Shown: positions 1-9,327, numbered from the stretch's first letter. The stretch: DNA of 64,000 bases from Seonamhaeicola sp. (GCF_028281565.1 NZ_JANQJQ010000006.1:124001-188000); one strand, 5' to 3'. The notes: a model not told the origin generated them from the sequence alone. Translations and numbers: made by a program.

Positions 1-993
1 TCCTTGAAAATTATTCAAAATTTTAATGGTGTGTGGATGTGAGATATTTTCATGCGTCTCGGCAATACGGTACATAAATGCCAGGGTTTTATTCAGTTTT
101 AGATCCCGACGGTTTTTTAAGAATCTGATTTGCTTGAATAAAAGGCCTCTGCTCGGGGAAAATATAAATGAAACCAGCACGAAAACACTGGCTATAATAA
201 CAATTACCGGGCCTGTGGATAGATTATTTTGTGTAGCGCTTACCGCAGTTCCGAAAACGCCTGATAAGGCACCAAAAACAGCCGCTAAAAACACCATTTT
301 ACCTAAGCTGTTCGTCCATTGTCTCGCAGCGGCGGCAGGAGCTAATAACATAGCACTCATTAACACCACACCTACCGTTTGAAGTCCTAAAACAATAGCC
401 AATACGATAAAACTGGTAATTAAAATATCGATGGTTTTGGTATTGAAACCAAGAGTTTTGGTAAAGTCGGCATCAAATAGGAGCATTTTAAATTCCTTCC
501 AGAAGAGCAACAGAATGATAAGACAAATTCCAGTTACTATGGCCATCATCCAAACATCGCTTTCAACTAAGGTAGCCGCTTGCCCGAATAAGTACTTGTC
601 TAAACCAGCCTGGTTGGCATTGGGCTGTTTTTGGATAAAGGTTAAAAGTAGCATGCCGAACCCAAAGAACAATGACAAGATCAACCCTAATGCAGTGTCA
701 GATTTTAAGTGGGTTTTAGTGATGATACCTCTGATCCAAAACGTACCAATGAGTCCGCTTATTAATGCCCCTAAAAGTAACACATTACTGTCTTTTGCAC
801 CGGTGATTAGAAATGCTATGGCGATACCCGGTAAAGCCGCATGTGAAATAGCATCACCTAATAAACTTTGTTTTCGTAAAACGGCGAAACTCCCCAGCAT
901 ACCCGTTACAGCACCTAATATGGCAGTCCCTAGTGTGATGGTTCTAAGAGTGTAGTCTGTAAAAACCAGATTTATATACTCAATTATATCCAT
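1..993 (-). CDS. Metal (Mn/Zn/Fe) ABC transporter permease, partial at window edge
   Basis: Reading the minus strand from the ATG at 993 gives an uninterrupted frame to base 1 (at least 331 residues), so the 3' end lies outside the window. The product is strongly hydrophobic and begins MDIIEYINLVFTDYTLRTIT, followed by the Gly/Ala-rich LLGDAISHAALPGIA segment typical of TroC/ZnuB/MntB-type permeases (ABC-3 family). It would form the membrane channel for the ATPase and binding protein encoded just upstream. These permeases are normally about 270-290 residues. Here the hydrophobic core ends near residue 285 and a basic, hydrophilic tail continues (RRDLKLNKTLAFMYRIAETH) to the edge, so a C-terminal cytoplasmic domain is present. 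It is the last visible gene of the mntR-led operon. The metal specificity is inferred from context. Confidence 0.9.
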   Translation of the reverse strand, partial: MDIIEYINLVFTDYTLRTITLGTAILGAVTGMLGSFAVLRKQSLLGDAISHAALPGIAIAFLITGAKDSNVLLLGALISGLIGTFWIRGIITKTHLKSDTALGLILSLFFGFGMLLLTFIQKQPNANQAGLDKYLFGQAATLVESDVWMMAIVTGICLIILLLFWKEFKMLLFDADFTKTLGFNTKTIDILITSFIVLAIVLGLQTVGVVLMSAMLLAPAAAARQWTNSLGKMVFLAAVFGALSGVFGTAVSATQNNLSTGPVIVIIASVFVLVSFIFSPSRGLLFKQIRFLKNRRDLKLNKTLAFMYRIAETHENISHPHTIKILNNFQG

Positions 994-1037
994 AATTCCT
1001 GCGAAAGCTTAATTCACATTGACACTGTTTTTTTATA

Positions 1038-1090
1038 CCTACAAGGTTTCCAAACCTTGCAGGAGCGATTTTGAGTTCCCCCTTTGGGGG
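1038..1090. repeat. Two short palindromes between ATPase and permease genes
   Basis: Bases 1038-1063 form a near-perfect hairpin (cctacaaggttt, loop cc, aaaccttgcagg; one mismatch in 12 bp). Bases 1078-1090 form a second one (ccccc-ttt-ggggg). Both sit in the 108-bp spacer between two genes of one operon. They resemble dispersed intergenic repeats of Flavobacteria and could act on the mRNA by partial termination or 3'-end protection. No T-run follows either stem, so they are not typical terminators. Confidence 0.6.
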
Positions 1091-1101
1091 ATAGGGGGCT
1101 T

Positions 1102-1839
1102 CTACTCCTGAATACTCACTTTATAGTTGATACCGTAAGTTTTAGTAAGGTTATCATCATTAAAAATATCTTTTACCGGGCCGGTGGCAATCTTCTTCAC
1201 ATTTAAGAAGGTCACCCAGTCAAAATATTCGGGAACGGTCTGTAAATCGTGATGAACAACAATTACTGTTTTTCCTGCTTTCCTCAATTCTTTTAATATA
1301 TTGATGATGGCTATTTCGGTAGTGGCATCCACACCCTGGAAGGGTTCGTCCATAAAATAAATGGAAGCGTTTTGAACCAAAGCTCTGGCCAAAAAGATAC
1401 GTTGTTGCTGACCACCGGAAAGCTGGCTGATTTGACGGTTTTTAAAAGGTAGCATACCGACTTTTTCAAGCGCTTCCAAAGCCAATTTTTTTTCTCTTTG
1501 TTTCGGACGCTTTATCCAACCTAAACTACCGTAAGTTCCCATCATAACCACATCTAAAGCAGTGGTTGGAAAATCCCAGTCTACACTTCCCTTTTGAGGC
1601 ACATAAGCTACTTTTTGTCTTTGTTTATCATAAGGTTTTCCATAAATGCTTACACTACCTGCAATAGGTTTTAAAATACCTAAAACTGATTTTATAAGGG
1701 TTGATTTACCCGCACCGTTAGGGCCAACAATGGCCATAAGAACCCCTTCTGGAATTTCCAAATCGATATCCCAAAGCACAGGTTTGTAGTTATACGCTAC
1801 AGTTAGATCGTCTACTTTTACAGCAATTTGTCTATTCAT
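1102..1839 (-). CDS. Metal ABC transporter ATP-binding protein (TroB/ZnuC/MntB family)
   Basis: This 245-residue ATPase would power import of Mn, Zn or Fe through the permease encoded downstream. Walker A is GPNGAGKST at about residues 39-47, the ABC signature LSGGQQQR at 140-147, Walker B YFMDEP at 161-166, and the switch histidine lies in VIVVHHDL. Length is normal for the family. The start ATG at 1839 is followed at once by the conserved beta-strand region ([10 protein letters not shown]). It lies 59 bp downstream of the binding-protein gene and 108 bp upstream of the permease gene on the same strand. Which metal is carried cannot be read from the ATPase itself. Confidence 0.93.
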   Translation of the reverse strand: MNRQIAVKVDDLTVAYNYKPVLWDIDLEIPEGVLMAIVGPNGAGKSTLIKSVLGILKPIAGSVSIYGKPYDKQRQKVAYVPQKGSVDWDFPTTALDVVMMGTYGSLGWIKRPKQREKKLALEALEKVGMLPFKNRQISQLSGGQQQRIFLARALVQNASIYFMDEPFQGVDATTEIAIINILKELRKAGKTVIVVHHDLQTVPEYFDWVTFLNVKKIATGPVKDIFNDDNLTKTYGINYKVSIQE

Positions 1840-1898
1840 AACTTTTTATTGAGAACACTTGTAACTTTTACTGTAAACTGGTACTGCATACTGCCAAC

Positions 1899-2804
1899 TT
1901 ATTTAAGTGCATTAACAATGGTATTAACGTTATACTCATACATACCAATATAGGTGCCTTCTATAGTTCCAGGATCACCTAAAGCATCAGAATATAGGGT
2001 GCCTCCAATGGTTACTTCGTGGTCTTTAGATTTTACTGCCGCCTGAAGGGCTTCTATAGTGCGTTTTGGTACGGAACTTTCTACAAAAATAGCTTTTACT
2101 TTCTTTTCAATAATAAAGGCAGCTAAGTTTTGAACATCTTGCACCCCCGCTTCAGTAGCGGTAGACAGGCCTTGCAAACCAACTACTTCAAATTCAAATG
2201 ATCTTCCAAAGTAATTAAAAGCATCATGTGCCGTCACCAAAATACGTTGTTCTTTTGGTAAGGAAGCAATTGCAACCTCTATCTTTGCTTTTAAATCTTC
2301 CAGTTTATTAAGATAGTTTTCTCCGTTACTTTTAAGAGCCGCTTCTTGCTCCGGTAAAGATTCAGAAAGTATTTTTACAACATAATTTGTTACTTGTTTC
2401 CAATAGTCTATGTTGAACCAAATATGGGGGTCGTAATTAGAGGCAAAATAATCTGATCCTATCAGGGTATTTTTGTCTAAAACATCAGAAACTGCCACTG
2501 TTTTTTTATTTTTCATTTTTTCAAAAACTTCCACCAGCTTGCCTTCAAGGTGGAGTCCGCTATAGAAAATAACATCGGCATTTGCTAACTTGGTAACATC
2601 ACCTTCACTGGCTTTATACAAGTGAGGGTCTACGCCACTTCCCATTAACCCTTGTAAGTTGATGAGGTCGCCGCCAATGTTTTTAACCAGATCGGTGATC
2701 ATGGTTGTGGTGGTTACCACATTGAGTTTATCGTTGCTCTTTTTTTCGTTTTTACAAGCAAAAAGCAGGCCTAAAAGAGTTAAAAGTAAAAGCGTTCTTT
2801 TCAT
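1899..2804 (-). CDS. Metal ABC transporter substrate-binding lipoprotein (TroA/MntC/ZnuA family)
   Basis: A 301-residue periplasmic metal-binding lipoprotein. The signal peptide MKRTLLLLTLLGLLFAC ends in a lipobox with Cys17. The cluster A-I fold shows in the metal-ligand motifs: His61 in GVDPHLYK, His126 in YDPHIWFN, a Glu in FVESSVPK and an Asp in TLYSDALGD. This H-H-E-D set is typical of Mn/Zn binders. There is no long His-rich loop of the kind common in ZnuA, which slightly favours manganese (inference). The start is only 2 bp after the stop of the TonB receptor gene, so translation is probably coupled. It would pass metal imported across the outer membrane to the ABC permease. Confidence 0.92.
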   Translation of the reverse strand: MKRTLLLLTLLGLLFACKNEKKSNDKLNVVTTTTMITDLVKNIGGDLINLQGLMGSGVDPHLYKASEGDVTKLANADVIFYSGLHLEGKLVEVFEKMKNKKTVAVSDVLDKNTLIGSDYFASNYDPHIWFNIDYWKQVTNYVVKILSESLPEQEAALKSNGENYLNKLEDLKAKIEVAIASLPKEQRILVTAHDAFNYFGRSFEFEVVGLQGLSTATEAGVQDVQNLAAFIIEKKVKAIFVESSVPKRTIEALQAAVKSKDHEVTIGGTLYSDALGDPGTIEGTYIGMYEYNVNTIVNALK

Positions 2805-2806
2805 GA

Positions 2807-5059
2807 TTACTTCAAGTTATATCTTAATCCGAAAAATAGGCGTCTGCCCTGGTTTGGGGCATATACATAGGATGGGTCAAACGTTAAGGCATAAGGGTTT
2901 TCCTGAGTAGGTATGACATTACCGCTATTGTCAAACTGTACATTTTCATCAAACGGGTCATGGCTTCTGGCAATTATGAACGGATTGCCTTTGTTTGGTG
3001 TCCAGTTTAAAAGGTTCTTAACACCACCATAAAGTTCAAAATTGGTTATTCCGGTGAAAGTGAGTTGCACATTTTGGATGCTCCATGTTGGCGAATACTC
3101 ACTTCTTGGGTCTAAATCACCAAGGGTTGGTAATCGCATAGGGCCGTAAAGGTTTCCGGTATAATCTATTGTTAGATTTGTTGGATAATTTTTATAAGAA
3201 AACGACCAAACCCCGGTGAAACGTTCGGTTAATATCTGTCTTGACTTTATGCCATTTTCCTTTTGAGAAACCTCTTGAAGTGTAGCGCCAACGGAGGCTT
3301 GTATACCACTTCCAAAAATGGCATCAACGTTTAAACTAAGCCCCTTTGATGTTGAGTTTCCATCCAGGTTATCATAAATAATTTGATTGGGATTGGTATC
3401 ATAATCGGGTATTATGGCATTGGTAAAAAAGGTATACCAGGCCGAAGCATCAAGGGTAAAGATCTTACCTGATTTTGAATATATTTTTTTCAGATAGTTA
3501 AGGGTGAGATTATAAGATTGCTCAGGTTCTAAAGCCTCCTCAATAATCACATCACGAGCTCCCGTAAGGGCCGCGTGTTCTTCAGTAAACAAATTCACTA
3601 CCCTGAATCCTGTGCCGGCATTCAACCTTAAAATGTCGTCTTGGGTAGGTTTGAACCTATAAGCTATCCTTGGGGTAAAAATGGAACCGTGGCGGTCATC
3701 ATAATCATATCTGGCTCCCAATAGCAAACGTTGTTTTTCAGATAGGGTAATTTCATCCTGAACAAATATGGAAGGAATGGTGACTTCATCTGCAGTAACG
3801 GTAGCTGTTGTGTTGTCATTATAAAAGTTATAACGCGCAGCCAAACCAAATAATAAGTCATGATTCTTTACGGGTTTATCCCAAATTAATTGTCCGAAAC
3901 CAATACGTTGTTGTGCCAAATAAGGCGTGTCTCCGTAGACCGAATTTTGATCATGATCTGAATAAGAGAACTGGAAGTTTATTTTTTCATCGATAGGTAA
4001 CTGGTAATTCCCGATGATTTCATAACGTGACGTGTAAATGCTTTCACCATAGACTTCATTCCCTCCTCTAAAACTTTTATTCCATTGTAATTCACCACCC
4101 CAGCGATCTTCATAAAAATAGCGTCCTGCCAAAGAAAATAAGCGATTATCTTTTCGTTTAAAATCCCATTTTTGGAACACTGAAATGCGATCTTGCAATG
4201 TCACATCGGTAAAATTATCATTATTGTCATCTATGGGATTCGAGTAATTGTAATAATTAATGCCGGTTAGCATATGTGCTTTGCTCCCAACTTTAGCTTT
4301 AAACCCTAGGTCCAGATTTGTTTCTTCCCAATCACTCATAAAATTATCGGCAAAAACTAGAGGGGCATGTTCCGGTAGCTTGGTAATAATATTGATCAAC
4401 CCACCTACAGCTTCACTACCGTAAAGTGAGGACGCAGGGCCTTTTACCACCTCTACCTGTTCAATCAATGAATTTGGGATACCTGACAAACCATAAACTG
4501 TTGACAAACCACTAACGATGGGCATACCATCAATTAAAACTAAGGTATAAGGGCCTTCCAAACCGTTAATATGAATGTCACCCGTATTACAGACATTACA
4601 GTTAAGTTGAGGTCTTACGCCGTTCACATTTTGTAAAGCTTCAAAAACATTTGGTGTTGGGTTTTTTTTGAAAAAGGCAGGCGAATAGACTTCAACGGGA
4701 ACCGGGCTTTCTAACCTGGAAACCGCTTTTAAAGTACCGGTTACAATGACTTCGTTTAGACTTTCTGTTTCTTCTAAATTGAAGTTTATCACAATATTTT
4801 CGGTGCCTACTGCAATTCGTTTTTCCACCTTTTTGTAACCTGTATAAGACGCTATAATGGTATAGCTCCCTGGTTTAACATGATTGATTACAAAAGCTCC
4901 GGACTCATCTGTGGTACTCCCTTTGGATATGCTTTTAAGGTAAACATTGACATACGGAAGTGCCTCATCATTTGACGTTACTTTTCCTGTAATTTTTTGA
5001 GCATACATATAACTGTTCCCAATTAATAAAAGGGATAGCAATAACTTAATCGTTTTCAT
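2807..5059 (-). CDS. TonB-dependent outer-membrane receptor, probably for metal (Mn/Zn/Fe chelate)
   Basis: A 750-residue TonB-dependent receptor. The signal peptide ends near YMYAQ. A carboxypeptidase-regulatory-like beta-sandwich follows (ITGKVTSNDEALPYVNVYLK), then the plug with VLIDGMPIVSG and VVKGPASSLYGSEAVGGLINII, and a long beta-barrel ending in the aromatic C-terminus GLRYNLK. An unusual NCNVCNTGD motif in the plug carries two cysteines near the plug apex. The gene overlaps the upstream mntR-like gene by 14 bp and is followed 2 bp later by the binding-protein gene. This receptor is therefore co-expressed with a metal ABC importer and its regulator, making the operon a complete two-membrane uptake route. 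The substrate is inferred from this context only. Confidence 0.9.
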   Translation of the reverse strand: MKTIKLLLSLLLIGNSYMYAQKITGKVTSNDEALPYVNVYLKSISKGSTTDESGAFVINHVKPGSYTIIASYTGYKKVEKRIAVGTENIVINFNLEETESLNEVIVTGTLKAVSRLESPVPVEVYSPAFFKKNPTPNVFEALQNVNGVRPQLNCNVCNTGDIHINGLEGPYTLVLIDGMPIVSGLSTVYGLSGIPNSLIEQVEVVKGPASSLYGSEAVGGLINIITKLPEHAPLVFADNFMSDWEETNLDLGFKAKVGSKAHMLTGINYYNYSNPIDDNNDNFTDVTLQDRISVFQKWDFKRKDNRLFSLAGRYFYEDRWGGELQWNKSFRGGNEVYGESIYTSRYEIIGNYQLPIDEKINFQFSYSDHDQNSVYGDTPYLAQQRIGFGQLIWDKPVKNHDLLFGLAARYNFYNDNTTATVTADEVTIPSIFVQDEITLSEKQRLLLGARYDYDDRHGSIFTPRIAYRFKPTQDDILRLNAGTGFRVVNLFTEEHAALTGARDVIIEEALEPEQSYNLTLNYLKKIYSKSGKIFTLDASAWYTFFTNAIIPDYDTNPNQIIYDNLDGNSTSKGLSLNVDAIFGSGIQASVGATLQEVSQKENGIKSRQILTERFTGVWSFSYKNYPTNLTIDYTGNLYGPMRLPTLGDLDPRSEYSPTWSIQNVQLTFTGITNFELYGGVKNLLNWTPNKGNPFIIARSHDPFDENVQFDNSGNVIPTQENPYALTFDPSYVYAPNQGRRLFFGLRYNLK

Positions 5060-5705
5060 TTACGTAGATAATACTAGTGAAATCCTGATTTAGTAAAATA
5101 GTATTGTTGTTTATCAGGATTTGGGTCATTTTATTTTTACTGAATTGTTTTGATACTACCAGAGTATTGCCATATTTTAATCCGTTTTGAGCACAGAAAT
5201 CAAAAAACTCCTTATCATCGCTCATTAAACGTGAAATAATATAAGTCCTACCTTCTTTAGCATTTGATAATGAAATAGAGGTATCTGTGGTAGTGATTTC
5301 TCCATCCGCATTTGGAATGGGGTCACCATGTGGATCAAACTTGGGGTTACCTAAATATTCACTGATCTTATTTGCTAAAAGGTCAGAGGTTTGATGCTCC
5401 AGAAGCTCCGCCTCACGATGTATATCGTGTAGCGACATATCAAACATTTTGAACAATAGGGCTTCCCAAAGGCGATGCTTTCTAATGACCGAAAGTGCCA
5501 TTTTAGTGCCTTTATCGGTGAGCTTTAAAGGTTGATACTTTTGATAATGCAGTAAATCCTTAACAGCCAGTTTTTTAGCCATATCAGTGGCGGCGGCATT
5601 AGATATACCTAATTCTTTGGCAATATTACCGGGTTTCGTGTTATTGTTATCCCGCTTTCCGTTTTTGTAAATCGCTTTTACAAAATTTTCAATCGCTACA
5701 GACAT
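5046..5705 (-). CDS. DtxR/MntR-family metal-dependent transcriptional regulator
   Basis: A 219-residue regulator. An N-terminal winged helix (residues 1-70, with IAKELGISNAAATDMAKKLA as recognition region) precedes the iron-dependent-repressor dimerisation/metal domain (HRLWEALLFKMFDMSLHDIHREAELLEHQTSD, about residues 76-107; HREAELLEH is the classic metal-site stretch). A C-terminal FeoA/SH3-like domain follows (about 140-215). It would sense intracellular Mn(II) or Fe(II) and repress the operon it heads. It is the first gene, overlaps the TonB receptor gene by 14 bp, and its promoter carries a 20-bp inverted repeat just downstream of the -7 box, which fits autoregulation. Whether it is an MntR (Mn) or IdeR-like (Fe) protein is not settled by sequence alone. 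Confidence 0.9.
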   Translation of the reverse strand: MSVAIENFVKAIYKNGKRDNNNTKPGNIAKELGISNAAATDMAKKLAVKDLLHYQKYQPLKLTDKGTKMALSVIRKHRLWEALLFKMFDMSLHDIHREAELLEHQTSDLLANKISEYLGNPKFDPHGDPIPNADGEITTTDTSISLSNAKEGRTYIISRLMSDDKEFFDFCAQNGLKYGNTLVVSKQFSKNKMTQILINNNTILLNQDFTSIIYVNEND

Positions 5706-5723
5706 TCGTTATACTTTAATTAA

Positions 5724-5779
5724 TTTTTAAGTAAGCTTAAAAATATTTTCAAATGTAATTAAAAAATAATAATTAGCAA
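5724..5779 (-). promoter_or_regulatory. Promoter and candidate operator of the metal-uptake operon
   Basis: On the minus strand, TTG (5779-5777) is followed after 19 bp by TACATTTG (5757-5750), a good Bacteroidetes -33/-7 pair. Just beyond the -7 box, bases 5743-5724 form an inverted repeat TTTTTAA-N6-TTAAAAA. A repressor bound there would cover the predicted start of transcription. The proposed ligand is the DtxR/MntR-like protein whose start codon lies 18 bp further on (inference). Confidence 0.6.
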
Positions 5780-5780
5780 T

Positions 5781-5814
5781 AAAAAATTCCCTTGAATTGT
5801 TTTAATTAAGGGAA
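5781..5814 (-). terminator. Rho-independent terminator after the DUF1080 gene
   Basis: The stem TTCCCTT/AAGGGAA (5787-5793 with 5808-5814) is followed on the minus strand by a run of six T (5786-5781). It lies 29 bp beyond the stop of the DUF1080 gene and separates it from the mntR-like promoter. Confidence 0.65.
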
Positions 5815-5842
5815 TAACCATTATTAAGGAAGCGATTAAAGT

Positions 5843-6724
5843 TTACTTAAACCTCACGTTATTTGTTATTTCTTTGGGAAACTTTTTAATAGGAGTTAAT
5901 TCTAAATCTTTATAGTAGCATTCTGCCGCTTCTGATTGAATTTGGATCTGGCCACTGGTTAAAGGCTTGCCCGTTTCGGGATTAACGGCATTTTCAACCA
6001 CCATCACAATGTTACCGTTTACAACATGTACCGCATCATTGCCTATTACATAGATTTCCAAATGATTCCACTCACCATGAGGCGCATCATGTTCGGAAGC
6101 TGCATGGATATAACCACTGCCATCCGAATAGATTTCAGAATTAGGATCAAACTTCTTCTGGTTTTTAAAGTCGCCTCTGATTTCAACTTTAGGGCCGTCA
6201 ACTTTTGGTGTTTCGGTATTACCTCCCAAAGGAATGAAATCGCCTAAGTCGGTTTCCTGCACCTGGTATTCCAGGCAGGTTTTCCAGGTCTTCCAAAAAC
6301 GGCCATGGTCACCATAGCAATGGTATAAAATACCGCTGTCTCTTTTTACATCCAATCTTGGAGCCCATTTCTTATCGCCCCATTTAAAGAAAACGCTTAA
6401 ATGATAGTCTTCAAAAGACGCTTTCGTAGTTAAACCGCCGTAAATTTCACCGGTAATTTTTAAAACGGGCTTACCGTTTTCCACGATAACTGAAAACACA
6501 TTTTTAAGATTAGCATCTAACCCTATAGGTTTTCCGTTATGAACATTGTCTGATTGATAGGTGCCTTCCGGCAGGCCTTTTACCGAACTATGTGGTACAC
6601 CCTGCCAGATTTCAAAATGGCGAAGTTCAGCATCAATTAAACGAATGACATCCTTATTATTTTGAGAAAAAAGACCGATACTGGTTAGTAAGAAAAAAGC
6701 GGAGACAGCAAGTTTGAGTTTCAT
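5843..6724 (-). CDS. Secreted DUF1080 (3-keto-disaccharide hydrolase-like) protein
   Basis: A 293-residue protein starting at [21 protein letters not shown], a clear signal peptide. An in-frame start 30 bp upstream would put ten polar residues ahead of it and is less likely. The mature part is a concanavalin-A-like beta-sandwich of the DUF1080 type, with motifs such as [28 protein letters not shown] and [22 protein letters not shown]. Some members of this family hydrolyse 3-keto-glycosides; others are uncharacterised. It stands alone between the iron and metal operons, with its own terminator. No sugar gene lies next to it, so its substrate cannot be deduced. Confidence 0.85.
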   Translation of the reverse strand: MKLKLAVSAFFLLTSIGLFSQNNKDVIRLIDAELRHFEIWQGVPHSSVKGLPEGTYQSDNVHNGKPIGLDANLKNVFSVIVENGKPVLKITGEIYGGLTTKASFEDYHLSVFFKWGDKKWAPRLDVKRDSGILYHCYGDHGRFWKTWKTCLEYQVQETDLGDFIPLGGNTETPKVDGPKVEIRGDFKNQKKFDPNSEIYSDGSGYIHAASEHDAPHGEWNHLEIYVIGNDAVHVVNGNIVMVVENAVNPETGKPLTSGQIQIQSEAAECYYKDLELTPIKKFPKEITNNVRFK

Positions 6725-6834
6725 GAAAGCAGTTTGTATTTTATTTTGGTTCAATATACAAAAAGCGTTTCCTGTTTTACCCGATCATGGAGATTTAAAT
6801 GCTCCGAGACTTGCCTCAAGGTAATTTACCTGGA

Positions 6835-6972
6835 TTAATGACAAGCGCAATCGTTGTCATTCCCACAAGCTTTTTTGGTTTTTGATTTTGGTAAGATGAA
6901 TTTTTTAATCAAAAATAGCATAGCAAGTGCTATGGCAGTGAAAACAAGTATATTTTGAATGATATCATTCAT
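6835..6972 (-). CDS. FeoB-associated small Cys-rich membrane protein
   Basis: A 45-residue ORF beginning MNDIIQNILVFTAIALAMLF: one transmembrane helix, a basic KKFILPKSKTKK stretch and a Cys-rich end ACGNDNDCACH. This is the architecture of the FeoB-associated Cys-rich membrane proteins found beside feoB in many bacteria. It starts 26 bp beyond the feoB stop on the same strand, so it is the third gene of a feoA-feoB-small protein operon. Its cytosolic cysteines may receive Fe(II) or help gate FeoB (inference; the biochemical role of this group is not established). Confidence 0.82.
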   Translation of the reverse strand: MNDIIQNILVFTAIALAMLFLIKKFILPKSKTKKACGNDNDCACH

Positions 6973-6998
6973 GATTTATCATCGTTTTTGAGACCTTG

Positions 6999-9098
6999 TC
7001 ATTTCAAAAATTGAAACGCTACTAAAGCTACAAGATAAGCAAAAGAAGACATAATTGCCAATTGCAGGACAGGCCATTTCCAACTATTGGTCTCTTTTTT
7101 TACAATAGCCAGCGTGCTCATACATTGCATAGCAAAGGCATAAAACAGCAATAATGAAATTCCTGATGCAAAAGTGAATAAGGGGCCGCCTCTAACCGGA
7201 TTAATTTCGGCTGCCATTCTGTTTTTAATGGTGTCTTCATCATCACTGCCCACACTGTAAATAGTGGCTAAAGTCCCAACAAATACTTCACGTGCAGCAA
7301 AACTGCTTATTATGGCAATGCCAATTTTCCAGTCATAACCTAATGGCCTTATAGAAGGCTCTATTAATCTTCCGGCTATACCAATAAAGGAGTGTTCCAG
7401 TTTATGCGACGCTATTTTATGTTGCAAGTCCTTCTCGCTTAAATTTTCTGAGGCATATTCGGTTTTGATAATGACTTCGGCATTGTTAAAATTGTCTCCC
7501 GGACCATAAGAAGCTAAAAACCACAAGATTATTGAGATAGCTAAAATGATTTTACCGGCGCCATACACGAAGGATTTGGTTTTCTCAACTACCGTTATAG
7601 CCACATTTTTAATCATGGGCAGCTTATAATTGGGCATCTCAACCACAAAAAATGAGCGGCTTTTAATTTTTAAACGCTTACTTAAAATGTAAGCCGATAA
7701 TACTGCCGTCGCAAAACCTAGGAAGTATAATAACATTAATGTTAATGCCTGATAGCTTAACCACAAAAATTTGCCTTTTGGAATCACCAAAGAGATGATT
7801 ATTAAATACACCGGCAATCTTGCTGAACATGTTGTAAAAGGTGTGACTAAAATGGTTATTAAACGCTCCTTCCAGCTTTCAATGTTACGGGTTGCCATAA
7901 CCGCCGGAATAGCACAGGCCGTACCCGAAATTAATGGCACCACACTTTTACCGCTAAGGCCAAAACGTCTCATAATTTTATCCATTAAAAACACCACACG
8001 ACTCATATAACCACTTTCTTCTAACACCGCTATGAATAGAAATAAGAAAGCTATTTGTGGAATAAAAATAACGATGCCTCCAAGCCCGGGAATGATCCCT
8101 TCGGCAATTAAGTCAGTAAAGGCTCCTGAAGGCAAGACGTTTTTGGTCCATTCGCTTAAAGAAGCAAAAACACCGTCAATAAAATCCATCGGAACTTCAG
8201 ACCAGTCATAAATAGCCTGAAAGATCAAAAGCAAAATGGCAATAAAAATGACATAGCCCCAAACTTTATGCGTTAATATCCTATCTAATTTAATACGGAG
8301 ATCTTTAGCTTGAGAGAGGTCAATAGTTTGCCCTTTTTTCAATACATTATTAATGAATTGATAGCGTTTAATGGTTTCTTTTTGCTGTAGACGTTTTAGA
8401 TCGGCCTTACTTTTGGTTTTAAAACTGGTAACGGCATCAATTTCCTTTCTGTCCGTTTTACCAAAGTTAACATCCTGTGTAATTACCAGCCATAGCTTAT
8501 AAAGCAATTGGTTTGGAAATGCCTTTTGTAAATTTTCAAAGTAGGCAGGATCTATATCTGTGGTTTTTAAACAAGGTTCGGTAGAAACCTCTTTGTAGTT
8601 GGTTATCAGTTCTCGTAACCCGTCAATACCCTCATTTTTGCGTGTACTTATTAAGGCAATTTTTGTTTTCAGGTGCGCTTCTAAGTAGTCAATATCCAAA
8701 GAAATGCCCTTGTATCGCATTCTATCGGCCATATTAATCACCAACAGCGTTGGGATTTCCAAATCTTTGATCTGGGTGAAAAGCAGCAGATTTCGTTTTA
8801 AATTCTCAACATCGGTAACAACTACGGCAATATCGGGGAAATCCTTGTCGTTTTTGTTTAAGAGCAGTTCAATAACAACGTTCTCGTCAAGCGATGAAGC
8901 ATTTAAACTATACGTTCCAGGTAAATCAATAATATGGGCTTTAATCCCCCGGGGCAACCTGCAAACGCCTTCTTTCTTTTCAACTGTAATGCCCGGATAG
9001 TTCCCAACCTTTTGGTTTAAACCGGTCAGGGCATTAAATACAGAGGTTTTTCCCGTATTTGGGTTTCCTATTAAGGCTACGTTGATCTGCTTACTCAT
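6999..9098 (-). CDS. feoB: Ferrous iron transport protein B
   Basis: A 699-residue inner-membrane Fe(II) transporter. The N-terminal G domain shows G1 GNPNTGKTS (residues 11-19), G3 DLPGTYSL and G4 NMAD. A helical spacer follows, then a C-terminal membrane domain with two Gate regions (including VFLMDKIMRRFGLSGKSVVPLISGTACAIPA, whose Cys is conserved). Length matches the family. The start ATG lies inside the 3' end of feoA (8-bp overlap), so the two are translationally coupled. Expression is expected to respond to iron, but no clear Fur box is visible by eye. Confidence 0.96.
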   Translation of the reverse strand: MSKQINVALIGNPNTGKTSVFNALTGLNQKVGNYPGITVEKKEGVCRLPRGIKAHIIDLPGTYSLNASSLDENVVIELLLNKNDKDFPDIAVVVTDVENLKRNLLLFTQIKDLEIPTLLVINMADRMRYKGISLDIDYLEAHLKTKIALISTRKNEGIDGLRELITNYKEVSTEPCLKTTDIDPAYFENLQKAFPNQLLYKLWLVITQDVNFGKTDRKEIDAVTSFKTKSKADLKRLQQKETIKRYQFINNVLKKGQTIDLSQAKDLRIKLDRILTHKVWGYVIFIAILLLIFQAIYDWSEVPMDFIDGVFASLSEWTKNVLPSGAFTDLIAEGIIPGLGGIVIFIPQIAFLFLFIAVLEESGYMSRVVFLMDKIMRRFGLSGKSVVPLISGTACAIPAVMATRNIESWKERLITILVTPFTTCSARLPVYLIIISLVIPKGKFLWLSYQALTLMLLYFLGFATAVLSAYILSKRLKIKSRSFFVVEMPNYKLPMIKNVAITVVEKTKSFVYGAGKIILAISIILWFLASYGPGDNFNNAEVIIKTEYASENLSEKDLQHKIASHKLEHSFIGIAGRLIEPSIRPLGYDWKIGIAIISSFAAREVFVGTLATIYSVGSDDEDTIKNRMAAEINPVRGGPLFTFASGISLLLFYAFAMQCMSTLAIVKKETNSWKWPVLQLAIMSSFAYLVALVAFQFLK

Positions 9099-9327
9099 TC
9101 GCTACTTTTTCAATTAAAATATGAATAGCAGTTTCCTTTCTGATAGCCAGGTGCGATCCGTTAATGTTTAAATACATGGGGTCTGCAAAAGGCGCCACCT
9201 GAACAAGCTCTACCTCGTTGCCCGGTAAACACCCCATTTCAAGAAGTTTTAAGGGGATATGATCAGATGAAACATCAGTAATAACACCGCGTTCGCCCTT
9301 TTTAAGATGTGCTAAAGTATGCTGCAA
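9091..9327 (-). CDS. feoA: Ferrous iron transport protein A
   Basis: A 78-residue SH3-like protein with the FeoA core LKKGERGVITDVSS...LKLLEMGCLPGNEVELV. It is thought to interact with the FeoB G domain. The only plausible start is TTG at 9327 (reading TTG CAG CAT ACT), as no in-frame ATG or GTG precedes the conserved region. A -7-like box TACTTTTG lies on the minus strand at 9361-9354, about 27 bp upstream. Confidence 0.9.
   Translation of the reverse strand: MQHTLAHLKKGERGVITDVSSDHIPLKLLEMGCLPGNEVELVQVAPFADPMYLNINGSHLAIRKETAIHILIEKVANE

Noticed and set aside
26-955. Two plus-strand reading frames of 118 and 174 codons at the left edge
   Set aside because: They lie antisense to the metal permease, whose minus-strand frame is continuous, hydrophobic and in the right operon position; the plus frames have no recognisable domain.
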